Shown: piece by piece, positions 1 through 8,810 of the stretch
How positions within the stretch are numbered: the first letter of the stretch is position 1
Layout of the letters: every line of letters starts with the position of its first letter
NCBI RefSeq assembly: GCF_003259155.1
Contig: NZ_QGMQ01000012.1
Coordinates: forward strand, 16,974 to 80,973
Reading direction: 5' to 3'
Length of the DNA stretch: 64,000 nt
Source: Marinimicrobium alkaliphilum
Lineage (GTDB): Bacteria; Pseudomonadota; Gammaproteobacteria; Pseudomonadales; Cellvibrionaceae
The notes under the pieces: generated by a model
Databases searched by the model: none
What the model was told of the DNA's origin: nothing
What the model saw: the letters and a program-made list of their open reading frames with translations, nothing else
Made by a program: the position numbers and the translations under genes

Positions 1-3000
1 AGTGGGTTCTGGCCCTGACTGTAGGCCGCCCCCCAGTTGCCTGTATTGCTGTGGGTAAAGCTGAACTTCCACAGGTTGCCGTGATAATCGCCCGCATAAG
101 CATGGGTTACCTCGCCAACCCCATTTACCATCAACGCAGGGCCCGCCATACCGTTGGGGTCTGCATCGCTGCCATTTGTGCTCGACCCGTAGGTGCGCAC
201 CGTCGCACCGCCATTATCCACCTTCACCATCATCAATTTAGCTTGATGGTCGACCGAATTGTAGCCATTGCCAAAAAAGATATACCAACCATCCGACGTC
301 GGCGCAACCAATGACTGACCGATAACTTGGCCCACGTCAGCATGAGTGGTCGGCGTGATCTCAAAAAGCACATCGTTCGCACTGAAGTTCTCGGGGTCGG
401 TGACATCCAGCACAAACAGCCCCCGGCCGCCCGCACCCAAAGCACCCACCAACAGCGTTCGCCACTGATCATCAATATAGGCATCGCCTACAAAGATTTG
501 CCCATCGACACTGTATTGGTGCGGATTGGAGGGCGCACCGTAGTTCGGCAGACTCATATTGTACAACTGTTCATAGACCGTCGAAGGTACATAGGCAAAT
601 AGCTCTTCGCCCGTTTGAGCGTCAAAAGCATGCAGCATGCCGCCGTTGGAGTTGACGAACACTACCTCCGGTCGTCCCTGCTTGGTGTCAACAAAGTCCC
701 GGTACTCGGGGCCACCCAGATCCTCATCAAGACCGTAGAAACGGAAGCTGTTGGTACCGGAAAAAGCCGGATCGGAATTGATGATATCCCCTAAAATACC
801 GGAGCGTTCGCGCATCCCGGGCACGGCTTGGCCGCGTGCCCAATTCAGACGGGCCTCTGCAAGAATGAGGTTATCCTCGCCACCCGCCAACAGAGTGCGC
901 TGCTGGTCATTCAGGTTCTGTACCTGAAACTCAACCCCGCTGTCGCCATCATGGGTAAAGATACGACGGACATTGTGATTGATCGGCTGAAAGGTGTCAC
1001 GAGTGCTCCATTTCACATCCCCCAGAGAACCGTCTTCGCGCAGCTCGATCGCCTGCAGCTCACCGGTCCAGTCAGAACTGTCAAACAACGCTTGATAGAT
1101 TACGGTGTCTGTGCCCAGGCGTGTAGAGTTGGTGGCTACTGCCGAGGCAGAGCCCACCTCGTCCGCAACCTGGCGCAGCGCGTCATCAAGGTCCCTTTGG
1201 AGCTGCCGGGGCTCGGTAGCAAAAAAGTAGGTTTCAGGTTCACTCTCTGCAATATCGCTTTCTTCCATCGCATCATCAGAGAAACCTCCCCATTTGGCGG
1301 CATAATACAACGGCGACTGCAATTGATTTGCCAGCGAATCGCCAACAATGTACGTATTTGTGGTCTCGGTGTTGCCAACCGTACAATTGTTACATCCATT
1401 AATTACAGCACCGACCGGCGCGGTCGCAGCCGGCCGCGTAAAATTATTGATCCCAGAGTGGACTTGAAAGCCATCTGAGGTGGTACCGCTTATGACGTAT
1501 CCAAAGCCTAATGGACGGCCCGACGACTGCTGCATCACGTTAGTCGTGACTTCTACCCTACCAGGTACTACTTCATACTCCAGAACGCCCCACATGTCAG
1601 AATCGTGGTCGCCACCCTGCTCAGCGGCCTCCCAATTGATATAGACTTTCCCGGAATTGACCAAAGCGCCCCGATTTTCTTCAATAATTCTAAAATCGAC
1701 AATTGCGCAGTTCCCCTCTCTAACGCCACCAGACGTCTGCAGGTTCTGACACGCAGGCAGAATACTGATCGTCCGGCCTGCAGAGCCTGGCACAGGCACT
1801 GTAAGCGTGGGAGTCGCGGAGGACAAAGCCACCCCGTAGGTCCTGACGGTTTGCTCACCCTGACGATCTGTCCGAATGCTGTTGGTCCTCGCATAGTACG
1901 CCAAGCCGGCAATATTGTAGGTCCCCTCAAGTCTCGGCGCGTCCGGGCATATACCATGCACATCTCCCAGGTTTGAAATTAGTTTGGGGGTACACAATTG
2001 ATCGTCCTGTGTGCCTGAGGAGCCCACAAAAAATTGATTGCCGTGAATAGACTCAGCACTTCCGATCCGGTTCACCCAGCCGCGGACGTCGGTCAACCCC
2101 AGATCGCCTACGCCACTGACATCGTCATCGAACGAACTTTTTGATGCATTGAACTGAATAACACTCAAAGGGGCGCAAAAATTTGCCGTACTGATTGGAT
2201 CATTCCAGTCGGCGGTCACCAAGCCGGGAATATAATCGCTATCGTCTGTAACAAAGCCGGAGTTAGGGGCCTTTCCCGCCAAATATCTTAACGACTCAAG
2301 ATATATCTCTGACTGGGGGTTACCCCAGTTGCTACAATCCCCATCATCAAACCCCGTGAGCCCGAACGGGCAGTTGTCGGAGGCAGTTCCACCACTGTAT
2401 TCACCTGAGTTGTAATTGTACCCAAAGATCCTTAACCGATTGAGCGTATCGACGATACCGCCGGATTCTGGCGAAGCTTTAAAGCGGCCATCGGTTTCAG
2501 AATAGATCTCATCTTGCAGGTCGCCGATATTTTTTCTTAAAACACCACCACTCTTATTTCGACCGTAGGACCCGGTCATAAGACCAAACAGAATTCGGCC
2601 TCGCTCGCCGTACTCTTGCAGAAGCCCGGAGGGCTTAGTATTTCCGCTGGGGTAGGAGCGACAGTCTTCCTCTTCCAATCCGGGCACGCAGGCCTTGACC
2701 CGCACAATATAATCACCCTCGCCCAAGCTATCTTCACTGCGCTGCGGGCTATCTGAATAGGCATAAATACCTGTAATATCAGGGTCATTATCATTTACAC
2801 CTTGCCCAGCGCTAGTCATATCTTCGCGCCAACGGCATTGCCAGCGCTCATTGCTATTCCAGAGGGAGAAGTTTCCCTCTGCTACTCGGAGCAACGGAGG
2901 ATTGGTCACATTCTGGGAGAAGCCACTCCCCTCTGTTGTATTACAGATAGTAATCCCCGTTTCCTTGGTTTCAGTCAGTCCTGACGTAACGCTGCCAAAC

Positions 3001-3548
3001 GGCGTAAGACGACCGATATCTGTACCGTTGTAGTACTTCGAAAAAGAATGAGCGTCATGCGGAATAAATGCCCTTTCCAACACCGTCTCTGTTGCCGTGT
3101 CCACATGGCGCAATCCGCCATACAGTATCTTCCGCACAGCATCCATGCGAGTCATCGTTGCCCAATTAAGAAAATTACCACTCCACTCATTCGCCGCTGT
3201 CCCATGATTACAGTAGCCATCTTCATCGACCACGCGCGACGGCACAAAACGATTACTCGTATGGGTGTAACACTTCCCGGAATCAAAGTATCCATAGTAA
3301 TCGTAATCGTGCACATAGGTCGTATCGGGGCGTCCATCACCCGTCAGATCCGAGTAATCATCGTAGGCCTTAAAATACAGTTGGTGATCATTGGACATGT
3401 TGAGCATCACCAGCGGGCGGACTGGTTGAGCCAGAAACAGCGGTGACTGGGACAGCTCCAGAGCCAATACCGGCATCGCCGCTGCGGCGTAGAGCCCCAC
3501 CACCGTGAGCGCCTTTAGCGCATTACTGTATATCTTCGTTGAGATCAT
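1..3548 (-). CDS. pilY1: PilY1-type pilus tip/adhesin protein (partial, C-terminus beyond window)
   Basis: Type IV pilus tip-associated protein that primes pilus assembly and can act as adhesin and mechanosensor. The reading frame is open from an ATG at 3548 to the left edge, about 1,182 codons, so the C-terminus is missing. Residues 1-29 look like a signal peptide (hydrophobic AAAAMPVLA end). A calcium-loop-like DLTGDGRPD lies at 67-75 and the family signature NWATMTRMDAVRKILYGG at 128-145. The C-terminal PilY1 propeller is recognisable from SGILGDIINSDP (about 911), GMLHAFDAQTGEE (about 970), GALGAGGRGLFVLDVTDP (about 1035) and AGDYHGNLWKF (about 1155). I could not point to a clear von Willebrand A domain. 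Last visible gene of the fimU-pilVWXY1 operon; a pilE-like gene would be expected beyond the left edge. Confidence 0.95.
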   Translation of the reverse strand, partial: MISTKIYSNALKALTVVGLYAAAAMPVLALELSQSPLFLAQPVRPLVMLNMSNDHQLYFKAYDDYSDLTGDGRPDTTYVHDYDYYGYFDSGKCYTHTSNRFVPSRVVDEDGYCNHGTAANEWSGNFLNWATMTRMDAVRKILYGGLRHVDTATETVLERAFIPHDAHSFSKYYNGTDIGRLTPFGSVTSGLTETKETGITICNTTEGSGFSQNVTNPPLLRVAEGNFSLWNSNERWQCRWREDMTSAGQGVNDNDPDITGIYAYSDSPQRSEDSLGEGDYIVRVKACVPGLEEEDCRSYPSGNTKPSGLLQEYGERGRILFGLMTGSYGRNKSGGVLRKNIGDLQDEIYSETDGRFKASPESGGIVDTLNRLRIFGYNYNSGEYSGGTASDNCPFGLTGFDDGDCSNWGNPQSEIYLESLRYLAGKAPNSGFVTDDSDYIPGLVTADWNDPISTANFCAPLSVIQFNASKSSFDDDVSGVGDLGLTDVRGWVNRIGSAESIHGNQFFVGSSGTQDDQLCTPKLISNLGDVHGICPDAPRLEGTYNIAGLAYYARTNSIRTDRQGEQTVRTYGVALSSATPTLTVPVPGSAGRTISILPACQNLQTSGGVREGNCAIVDFRIIEENRGALVNSGKVYINWEAAEQGGDHDSDMWGVLEYEVVPGRVEVTTNVMQQSSGRPLGFGYVISGTTSDGFQVHSGINNFTRPAATAPVGAVINGCNNCTVGNTETTNTYIVGDSLANQLQSPLYYAAKWGGFSDDAMEESDIAESEPETYFFATEPRQLQRDLDDALRQVADEVGSASAVATNSTRLGTDTVIYQALFDSSDWTGELQAIELREDGSLGDVKWSTRDTFQPINHNVRRIFTHDGDSGVEFQVQNLNDQQRTLLAGGEDNLILAEARLNWARGQAVPGMRERSGILGDIINSDPAFSGTNSFRFYGLDEDLGGPEYRDFVDTKQGRPEVVFVNSNGGMLHAFDAQTGEELFAYVPSTVYEQLYNMSLPNYGAPSNPHQYSVDGQIFVGDAYIDDQWRTLLVGALGAGGRGLFVLDVTDPENFSANDVLFEITPTTHADVGQVIGQSLVAPTSDGWYIFFGNGYNSVDHQAKLMMVKVDNGGATVRTYGSSTNGSDADPNGMAGPALMVNGVGEVTHAYAGDYHGNLWKFSFTHSNTGNWGAAYSQGQNP

Positions 3549-3567
3549 GGCTTTACACTCTCACGGG

Positions 3568-4095
3568 TTAACGTTTGAACATCGTTTGCAAAATGACTTC
3601 GGTACTGGGGTTGGCGCCTACACCGCGCGCGGTAATGCGATAGTGAACCGCTTCTTCATAGGTCAGCAGGCTCTCAAAATCCACCGCGCTGCCATCCGTA
3701 CCCGCTACACGGGTAGCGGTAATCTCTTCAACCACGTAGCGCGGGGTCTGGCTAACACCGTCGATTTCCAGCGCCGAGGAAAGGGATTGATTACCCCAGG
3801 AAAATTGACTCCAGGCCGCTGCTCGATTAATCGGCTCGTCAGCGTCCAGAAATCCGGTTACCGAGCCATCAAAAGCCGGCATGGTGGCGCGCGCCGCCAG
3901 ATCCCGCTCAGCCACACGCAGGGCGGCCTCCGCCGCCTGAAAGGCAAGGTTGCGATCGCGCATATTCCCAGCCATCATTTCCTGCATGCTGGACCCGCGA
4001 ATGGCGGCCAGACCAATAGTGGTCATCAATAGCACCATAATCAGTCCGACTATCAGCACGGCACCACGTTGGGAAGATCTCTGTCCAGATTTCAT
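3568..4095 (-). CDS. pilX: Minor pilin PilX
   Basis: Minor pseudopilin of the type IV pilus, expected to sit with PilV, PilW, FimU and PilY1 in the priming complex at the pilus tip. The N-terminus is a short basic leader, then QRG followed by AVLIVGLIMVLL, a prepilin-peptidase site and hydrophobic helix. The Glu at mature position 5 is absent, as is usual in PilX. AFQAAEAALR after the helix is typical of the family. I chose the ATG at 4095 because AAAGGTG precedes it at good distance and it gives a normal short leader. A GTG at 4134 that overlaps the pilW stop would add 13 residues. About 175 residues; 19 bases before pilY1. Confidence 0.9.
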   Translation of the reverse strand: MKSGQRSSQRGAVLIVGLIMVLLMTTIGLAAIRGSSMQEMMAGNMRDRNLAFQAAEAALRVAERDLAARATMPAFDGSVTGFLDADEPINRAAAWSQFSWGNQSLSSALEIDGVSQTPRYVVEEITATRVAGTDGSAVDFESLLTYEEAVHYRITARGVGANPSTEVILQTMFKR

Positions 4096-4130
4096 AACTG
4101 CTGCACCTTTTGGTGATCGTTCTTGAAAAA

Positions 4131-5147
4131 TCACTGCAAGCGGTTACGCACCGCGATAGTATTGATAAACACATGGCGCAACCGACGATCGGTTGGAGTC
4201 ACATCGGCACCATCAAAAACATAGGGTTGCGGCTCTTCCAGCACGCCGTCAGTTTCACTGCGCACCAGTAGCTCAATGCGTACGGCTCCCACCCGGCTCC
4301 AGTCACTCACCACATTGTGGCGCCGATAAGTATCGGGCACGCCATTACCGCTGGTGTCCTCGCCATAGCGCAGGCGCATGGTTTCGACGCCTTCAACAAG
4401 TTCAAAACTGTCACCAAACTGGCGCTTCCACAGGCTGGTTTGCCCAGGATTTACTGTGCTCGGCGCGACGTAGTAGGTGCTGGTCACCATCTTGACGATC
4501 TCCGCGCCCGAACCAAACTCCATAGGCAGCTGCGGGCTCATATTGCGCGGGCCACTGGGGAAGTTCGCATTGGAGTGAACGACATTGATAGGATTATTCG
4601 AGGCAATATTGGCGATGCGGAAAATCGCAGCCTGTGAACAATCCGACAGCATCACCACATCACCCTCACAAATGTCCTGACCGGTGATACACTCGTTATT
4701 CGACGCACCAGGAACATCAAAATTGGCATTGTTAGGGACCTTATTGATAATACTGACGCTATCCTCACCGGAGGAGCGAATGACAAGAATATCTGACCCG
4801 GCGACAGGTGTAACGCCCGCACCCAACGGATGAGTTTCCGTCCCTCCCGCCGAGAAACCTTCAATTTCATTGCCGAAACCAAAATCGTAGTTGTAATCGG
4901 TCGACGCCTCAAGATTACTCACGGGCTCCACATTCTGGGAGCAGCCGCGATAACCCGCCATACGAATATCCTGAGCCATAAATTCAATGGCCATACGCCC
5001 AGTTTCCTGAACCCGGGAAACTGCCTGTTGCGTTTCGAAAGTCACCCGACTGCCGAGGAACAACTGGACCACACCGGTCATCAAAACCAGGCCCACGGCG
5101 ATGGAGATCATCAGTTCGATCAGCGATAAACCTTTTTGCCGAAACAT
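4131..5147 (-). CDS. pilW: Minor pilin PilW
   Basis: Large minor pseudopilin of the type IV pilus tip complex, about 338 residues. The leader MFRQKG is followed by LSLIELMISIAVGLVLMTGVV, a class III signal with Glu at mature position 5. The rest is a soluble globular domain with several cysteines. The ATG at 5147 is preferred over an in-frame start at 5201 because it gives a short leader, follows the pilV stop by 10 bases and has AAGG upstream. Second partner of PilX and PilV in the operon. Confidence 0.9.
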   Translation of the reverse strand: MFRQKGLSLIELMISIAVGLVLMTGVVQLFLGSRVTFETQQAVSRVQETGRMAIEFMAQDIRMAGYRGCSQNVEPVSNLEASTDYNYDFGFGNEIEGFSAGGTETHPLGAGVTPVAGSDILVIRSSGEDSVSIINKVPNNANFDVPGASNNECITGQDICEGDVVMLSDCSQAAIFRIANIASNNPINVVHSNANFPSGPRNMSPQLPMEFGSGAEIVKMVTSTYYVAPSTVNPGQTSLWKRQFGDSFELVEGVETMRLRYGEDTSGNGVPDTYRRHNVVSDWSRVGAVRIELLVRSETDGVLEEPQPYVFDGADVTPTDRRLRHVFINTIAVRNRLQ

Positions 5148-5157
5148 AACGCCTGCC

Positions 5158-5583
5158 TTAGAGTTGAGTGGTATAGGAGAAATCGGTGAGGTCATCATCA
5201 CCGGCGCTGTCCTGTTCGCTCCAGCGAATACTGACGGTGCACAGACGGTTGGTACAGGTGATGGCGCCCTCCCCGCCCGGCAATGTCCGCTCGATCACGG
5301 CCAGCCACTCGCCCACGTCCGTGGCCGCCAGCGAGGTACCGGCAGGCTCATCGCCAAAATCAAGGCCGCTGTAGGCATTGAGGTTGCCCTGATTGATGCG
5401 CATCCGGTCGAGGATGTCATACGCCAGAATATTGGCCTGGGAGCGCAGATAGGCACTGTGGTTGTATTGCAGTGAACGGGTCTGCAGGGCCGCGATAGTC
5501 AGCAGCGATACCGCCAAAATCAGTACGGTGACCAGCACCTCGATCAAACCGACGCCGCCCTGGCGCTTACGTGAATGCTTCAC
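5158..5583 (-). CDS. pilV: Minor pilin PilV
   Basis: Minor pseudopilin of the type IV pilus, about 141 residues. The leader VKHSRKRQGG is followed by VGLIEVLVTVLILAVSLLTI, a prepilin-peptidase site with Glu at mature position 5. The downstream text (LRSQANILAYDILDRMR) is typical of PilV. The start is a GTG at 5583 placed six bases after a strong GGAGGA; an in-frame TTG at 5601 would put that ribosome site inside the gene. The upstream gene ends at 5595, so the two are tightly coupled. Confidence 0.9.
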   Translation of the reverse strand: MKHSRKRQGGVGLIEVLVTVLILAVSLLTIAALQTRSLQYNHSAYLRSQANILAYDILDRMRINQGNLNAYSGLDFGDEPAGTSLAATDVGEWLAVIERTLPGGEGAITCTNRLCTVSIRWSEQDSAGDDDLTDFSYTTQL

Positions 5584-5594
5584 AGGTGTTCCTC

Positions 5595-6131
5595 CTAACA
5601 ATCAGCGCGCGAGCGGTTGACGGCTCCGCCCTGGCGAATATCAATACGGTGCGCGCGGTCGCTCGCACAATTGGCAATGCTGGTTTGCAGGCGGGCATTG
5701 CCCGTGCGCGCCAGGGTGCCCGTGCGGGTATAGCGAATAAAGCTTCGATCGGTACCCGCCGGCTGCTCCACGGTGATGGCGGCATTGAGCCCGGGCCCCT
5801 CCCAATGGCGCAACACCGCATCTATGTTGGCGACCACCGGCGCATTGGCGGTATCGGTGGTCGCGGTGTCAACCACAACAATCCACCCGTCAACCCAGTC
5901 GCCGGTACAGCTGGTACCGTTGTCACTGGCGCACAGACTCACCCGTTGACCCCGGCGCACCGCTTCACTGCGGGCGTAGTTCACCGCAGACAACAGATCC
6001 TCTGCCAGGGCCACCGAGCGGTTGCTCTGAATCAGGCTGTTAAACCCCGGAATCGCGAAGCCCGCAACGATGGCGAGCACGGCGAGGGTGACGATCAGCT
6101 CTATCAGGGTGAATCCCCGTTCTTTACGCAT
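5595..6131 (-). CDS. fimU: FimU/GspH-type minor pseudopilin
   Basis: GspH/FimT-family pseudopilin that heads the minor-pilin operon; in P. aeruginosa the gene in this position is fimU. The leader MRKERG precedes FTLIELIVTLAVLAIVAGFA, a classical GFTLIE class III signal. Residues about 30-60 hold YARSEAVRRGQRVSLC, typical of the family, and the C-terminus carries two cysteines that could form a disulphide. The ATG at 6131 is chosen because AAGGTG lies upstream and the leader is short; an ATG at 6152 lacks a good ribosome site. No GRxR motif is visible near the C-terminus. About 178 residues. Confidence 0.85.
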   Translation of the reverse strand: MRKERGFTLIELIVTLAVLAIVAGFAIPGFNSLIQSNRSVALAEDLLSAVNYARSEAVRRGQRVSLCASDNGTSCTGDWVDGWIVVVDTATTDTANAPVVANIDAVLRHWEGPGLNAAITVEQPAGTDRSFIRYTRTGTLARTGNARLQTSIANCASDRAHRIDIRQGGAVNRSRADC

Positions 6132-6354
6132 AAGCTTTGGCACCTTGTTCATTGTTATCGCAGCGTACCGTTACTGAGTTTTTTGTTTCGTGAGGCAGTT
6201 CACATCTTTATGCGCCAGAGCCAAACAGCGGGTCTGGACGGACACGCAGGCGCAATTTAGTATTTTTGACACTACCACAAGGACGTCCGTCAGGCAGGCC
6301 GGTGGCGACCATCGGCGCGCAAGACGGGATAAACGGTTATCAAGGAGGATAGCT

Positions 6355-6876
6355 ATGCGCCAGCGCGGCATCACACTCTATGAACTTGTCATTTCTCTGG
6401 CCGTCCTGGCCATCCTGATGGGTGCCGGTTTACCGGCCATGACCCAACAACTGCACAATACCCAGTCCCGAGCAGCCGCCTTCGAACTTCGCCAGGCACT
6501 GCAGCAAGCCCGCACGCTGGCCGTGAGTCGGAACCAGCGGGTAACGCTGCGTGCGCAGGAGGACTGGCATCAGGGTTGGCTGTTGTTTGTCGATACAGCG
6601 AATTCGGGTAAACCCGACGATAGCGATGAATGGGTGAGCCGCACGGACGCGTTGAGCGGCGTGGTCATACGGGGCAACCACTGGGTCGAGGACTATGTGT
6701 CCTTTATCGGCACCGGCGAGGCGAGGCGCGCCCACGGCGGGGGCGGCGGCATGCTGCAAATGGGTACGTTCGAGATTTGCCCCAGCGCCGGCGGTGAGGG
6801 CTATCGCCTGGTGCTCGCCCGGGGTGGGCGCGTGCGCATGCAGCGCATCGGGGGTGAGGACTGCGCCCCGGCTTAG
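6355..6876 (+). CDS. fimT: FimT-like pseudopilin with C-terminal GRVR motif
   Basis: Second GspH/FimT-type pseudopilin, transcribed away from the pilus operon. The leader MRQRG is followed by [21 protein letters not shown], a prepilin site with Glu at mature position 5 and Tyr in place of the usual Ile at 4. [24 protein letters not shown] matches the family. The C-terminal part has a glycine run (HGGGGG), two cysteines and GGRVRMQR. GRxR is the DNA-binding motif described for competence FimT proteins. The ATG at 6355 follows AAGGAGG at ideal spacing. About 173 residues. Its last four bases overlap the end of ispH on the other strand. Role in DNA uptake is inferred. Confidence 0.8.
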   Translation: MRQRGITLYELVISLAVLAILMGAGLPAMTQQLHNTQSRAAAFELRQALQQARTLAVSRNQRVTLRAQEDWHQGWLLFVDTANSGKPDDSDEWVSRTDALSGVVIRGNHWVEDYVSFIGTGEARRAHGGGGGMLQMGTFEICPSAGGEGYRLVLARGGRVRMQRIGGEDCAPA

Positions 6877-7811
6877 GAGCTACGCAAGGCTTTGGGCAGC
6901 GTAAAGCGGATATTTTCCGGAATACCGGGCAATTCGGCGGGCAAGTCAGCCCCCAGAGCCTGGAGATGCGCGACCACCTGTTCGACCAATATTTCCGGCG
7001 CAGACGCTCCCGCGGTGATACCGATAGAGGTTTTGCCGCGCAGCCAGTTGACGTCGATACACCCGGGGTTGTCGATCAGGTAGGCTTCGGTGCCACAGCG
7101 CTCAGCCAGCTCACACAGGCGATTGGAGTTGGAGCTGTTGTGGGATCCGACCACCAGCACCAGATCGCACTCCAGGGCCAGCTGACGCACAGCGTCCTGG
7201 CGGTTGGTGGTGGCGTAGCAGATATCGTCCTTGCGTGGCCCTTCGATACCCGGGAAACGCTGGCGCAATGCATCGATGACCTTGGCGGTGTCATCCATCG
7301 ACAAGGTGGTCTGGGTAACGTAAGCCAACCGACCGGGGTCACGTACCGCGAGGCGGGCAACGTCAGCTTCGTCCTCGACCAGATAGATACTGCCCCCGTT
7401 GCGACTGTCGTACTGGCCCATGGTGCCCTCCACTTCCGGGTGACCCTCGTGACCGATCAGCACACACTCGCGCCCTTCGCGACTGTAACGAATGACCTCG
7501 ATATGGACTTTGGTGACCAGTGGGCAGGTAGCATCGAACACTTGCAGCTGGCGACGCTCGGCCTCGTCGCGCACGGCCTGCGAAACACCGTGAGCACTGA
7601 AAATCACGATTACATCGTCAGGCACTTCGTCGAGCTCGTCGACAAAGACGGCGCCGCGCTCGCGCAAGGCATCCACCACGAATTTGTTATGCACCACCTC
7701 ATGGCGCACATAGATGGGTGCGCCGAACACGTCCAGCGCCCGATTGACGATATCGATGGCGCGATCGACGCCGGCGCAAAAGCCGCGGGGATTGGCGAGT
7801 TTGATGTGCAT
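6873..7811 (-). CDS. ispH: 4-hydroxy-3-methylbut-2-enyl diphosphate reductase (IspH/LytB)
   Basis: Last enzyme of the MEP isoprenoid pathway: reduces HMBPP to isopentenyl and dimethylallyl diphosphate with a [4Fe-4S] cluster in the cytosol. The three cluster cysteines are visible as C12 (GFCAGV), C96 (DATCPLV) and C198 ([10 protein letters not shown]). Substrate residues H41, H74, H124 and E126 (HPEVEGT) are all present. Length 312 is normal (E. coli 316). Last gene of the ribF-ileS-lspA-fkpB-ispH string, 40 bases after fkpB, with the same order as in Pseudomonas. Converges on fimT with a four-base overlap. Confidence 0.98.
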   Translation of the reverse strand: MHIKLANPRGFCAGVDRAIDIVNRALDVFGAPIYVRHEVVHNKFVVDALRERGAVFVDELDEVPDDVIVIFSAHGVSQAVRDEAERRQLQVFDATCPLVTKVHIEVIRYSREGRECVLIGHEGHPEVEGTMGQYDSRNGGSIYLVEDEADVARLAVRDPGRLAYVTQTTLSMDDTAKVIDALRQRFPGIEGPRKDDICYATTNRQDAVRQLALECDLVLVVGSHNSSNSNRLCELAERCGTEAYLIDNPGCIDVNWLRGKTSIGITAGASAPEILVEQVVAHLQALGADLPAELPGIPENIRFTLPKALRSS

Positions 7812-7851
7812 AGTGGGTCACCCTATTGGGTCGTGCATTGGAAAATTTGAA

Positions 7852-8301
7852 TCAATGTACCTGAGCGGGTTCAATCTTGAGAATCGCAACGTCAAACACT
7901 ATATCGTGCCCGGCGAGAGGGTGGTTGAAATCCACCAGCACCACCTCGTCATCAAACTCTCTGATCACACCGGGCAGCTCGGTTTTTTGGGCATCGGCAA
8001 AGGACAGCATCAAGCCCTCACTCAATTCAATGTCCGGACCAAAATCATCCCGCGGGATTTCCTGAATATTACTCGGGTTGTGCTGACCAAAGCCATCTTC
8101 CGGCTTGATCAGCAGCTCCTTGCGGTCGCCCTCGCGTAAGCCAAAGAGCGCTTTCTCGAAACCCGGCAACAGATTGCCGTCGCCGACGGTAAAAGTCGCG
8201 GGCTCGGTCTCAAAATTGGAGTCCACCACCTCACCGTCTTTCAACTGAAGTGAAAAATGCAGGGTCACAGTCGTGCCCGGACCGACGATCAAATCACGCA
8301 T
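7852..8301 (-). CDS. fkpB: FKBP-type peptidyl-prolyl isomerase, SlpA/FkpB family
   Basis: Small cytosolic FKBP-fold prolyl isomerase with an inserted flap (IF) domain; family members combine isomerase and chaperone activity. The N-terminus VTLHFSLQLKDGEVVDSN and the GNLLPGFEKALFGLREGD segment are standard FKBP elements. The central part about residues 70-125 is the SlpA-type insert (PEDGFGQHNP). Length 149 equals E. coli FkpB. The ATG overlaps the end of lspA by eight bases, which implies translational coupling. Confidence 0.95.
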   Translation of the reverse strand: MRDLIVGPGTTVTLHFSLQLKDGEVVDSNFETEPATFTVGDGNLLPGFEKALFGLREGDRKELLIKPEDGFGQHNPSNIQEIPRDDFGPDIELSEGLMLSFADAQKTELPGVIREFDDEVVLVDFNHPLAGHDIVFDVAILKIEPAQVH

Positions 8302-8794
8302 GGCGCGCAGACTCCTTGGTCATCAACATATCGATAATCAACAGACCGGCGCCCACGGTGATCGCCGAATCGGCGATATTGAACGCAGGCCAGTAGTAAT
8401 CCTGGTAGTGCACCACGATAAAGTCTACGACATAACCGTGCACCACGCGATCCCACAGGTTACCCACGGCGCCGCCGAGAATCAGGCTCAACCCCAGGGA
8501 CTCACGCCAGCGCCACTGAGGCACCCGGGATATCCAGACCACCAGGACAATACTGACCACAAAGGCAATGACGGTGAAAAACCACCGCTGCCAGCCCCCG
8601 GCTTCACTCAAAAAACTGAACGCCGCGCCCGGATTGTGCAACAGGGTAAAATTAAAGAACGGGGTAAACACCACCGGCTCGCCATAATCAAGCGCCGCCG
8701 AGGCCCAGTACTTGGTCAGCAGGTCCACGGCGACGACAACGGCGGCAATCAGATACCAGTGCCACGCGGCTTTCACATCCGGAATTTTCATCAT
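8294..8794 (-). CDS. lspA: Lipoprotein signal peptidase
   Basis: Inner-membrane aspartyl protease (signal peptidase II) that removes the signal peptide of lipidated prolipoproteins. 166 residues with four predicted membrane helices. The catalytic aspartates are D124 (YVVDF) and D142 (FNIADS); the conserved NPGAAFS and GNLWDR motifs are also present. Two consecutive ATG codons at 8794 and 8791 are possible starts; both lie shortly after the ileS stop at 8811. Overlaps fkpB. Confidence 0.97.
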   Translation of the reverse strand: MMKIPDVKAAWHWYLIAAVVVAVDLLTKYWASAALDYGEPVVFTPFFNFTLLHNPGAAFSFLSEAGGWQRWFFTVIAFVVSIVLVVWISRVPQWRWRESLGLSLILGGAVGNLWDRVVHGYVVDFIVVHYQDYYWPAFNIADSAITVGAGLLIIDMLMTKESARHA

Positions 8795-8810
8795 CGTCTG
8801 ACTATTCCTA

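Noticed and set aside
6153..6354. Promoter for the second FimT from TTGACA at 6266-6271
   Set aside because: The -35 is perfect, but no -10 lies 15-19 bases downstream.
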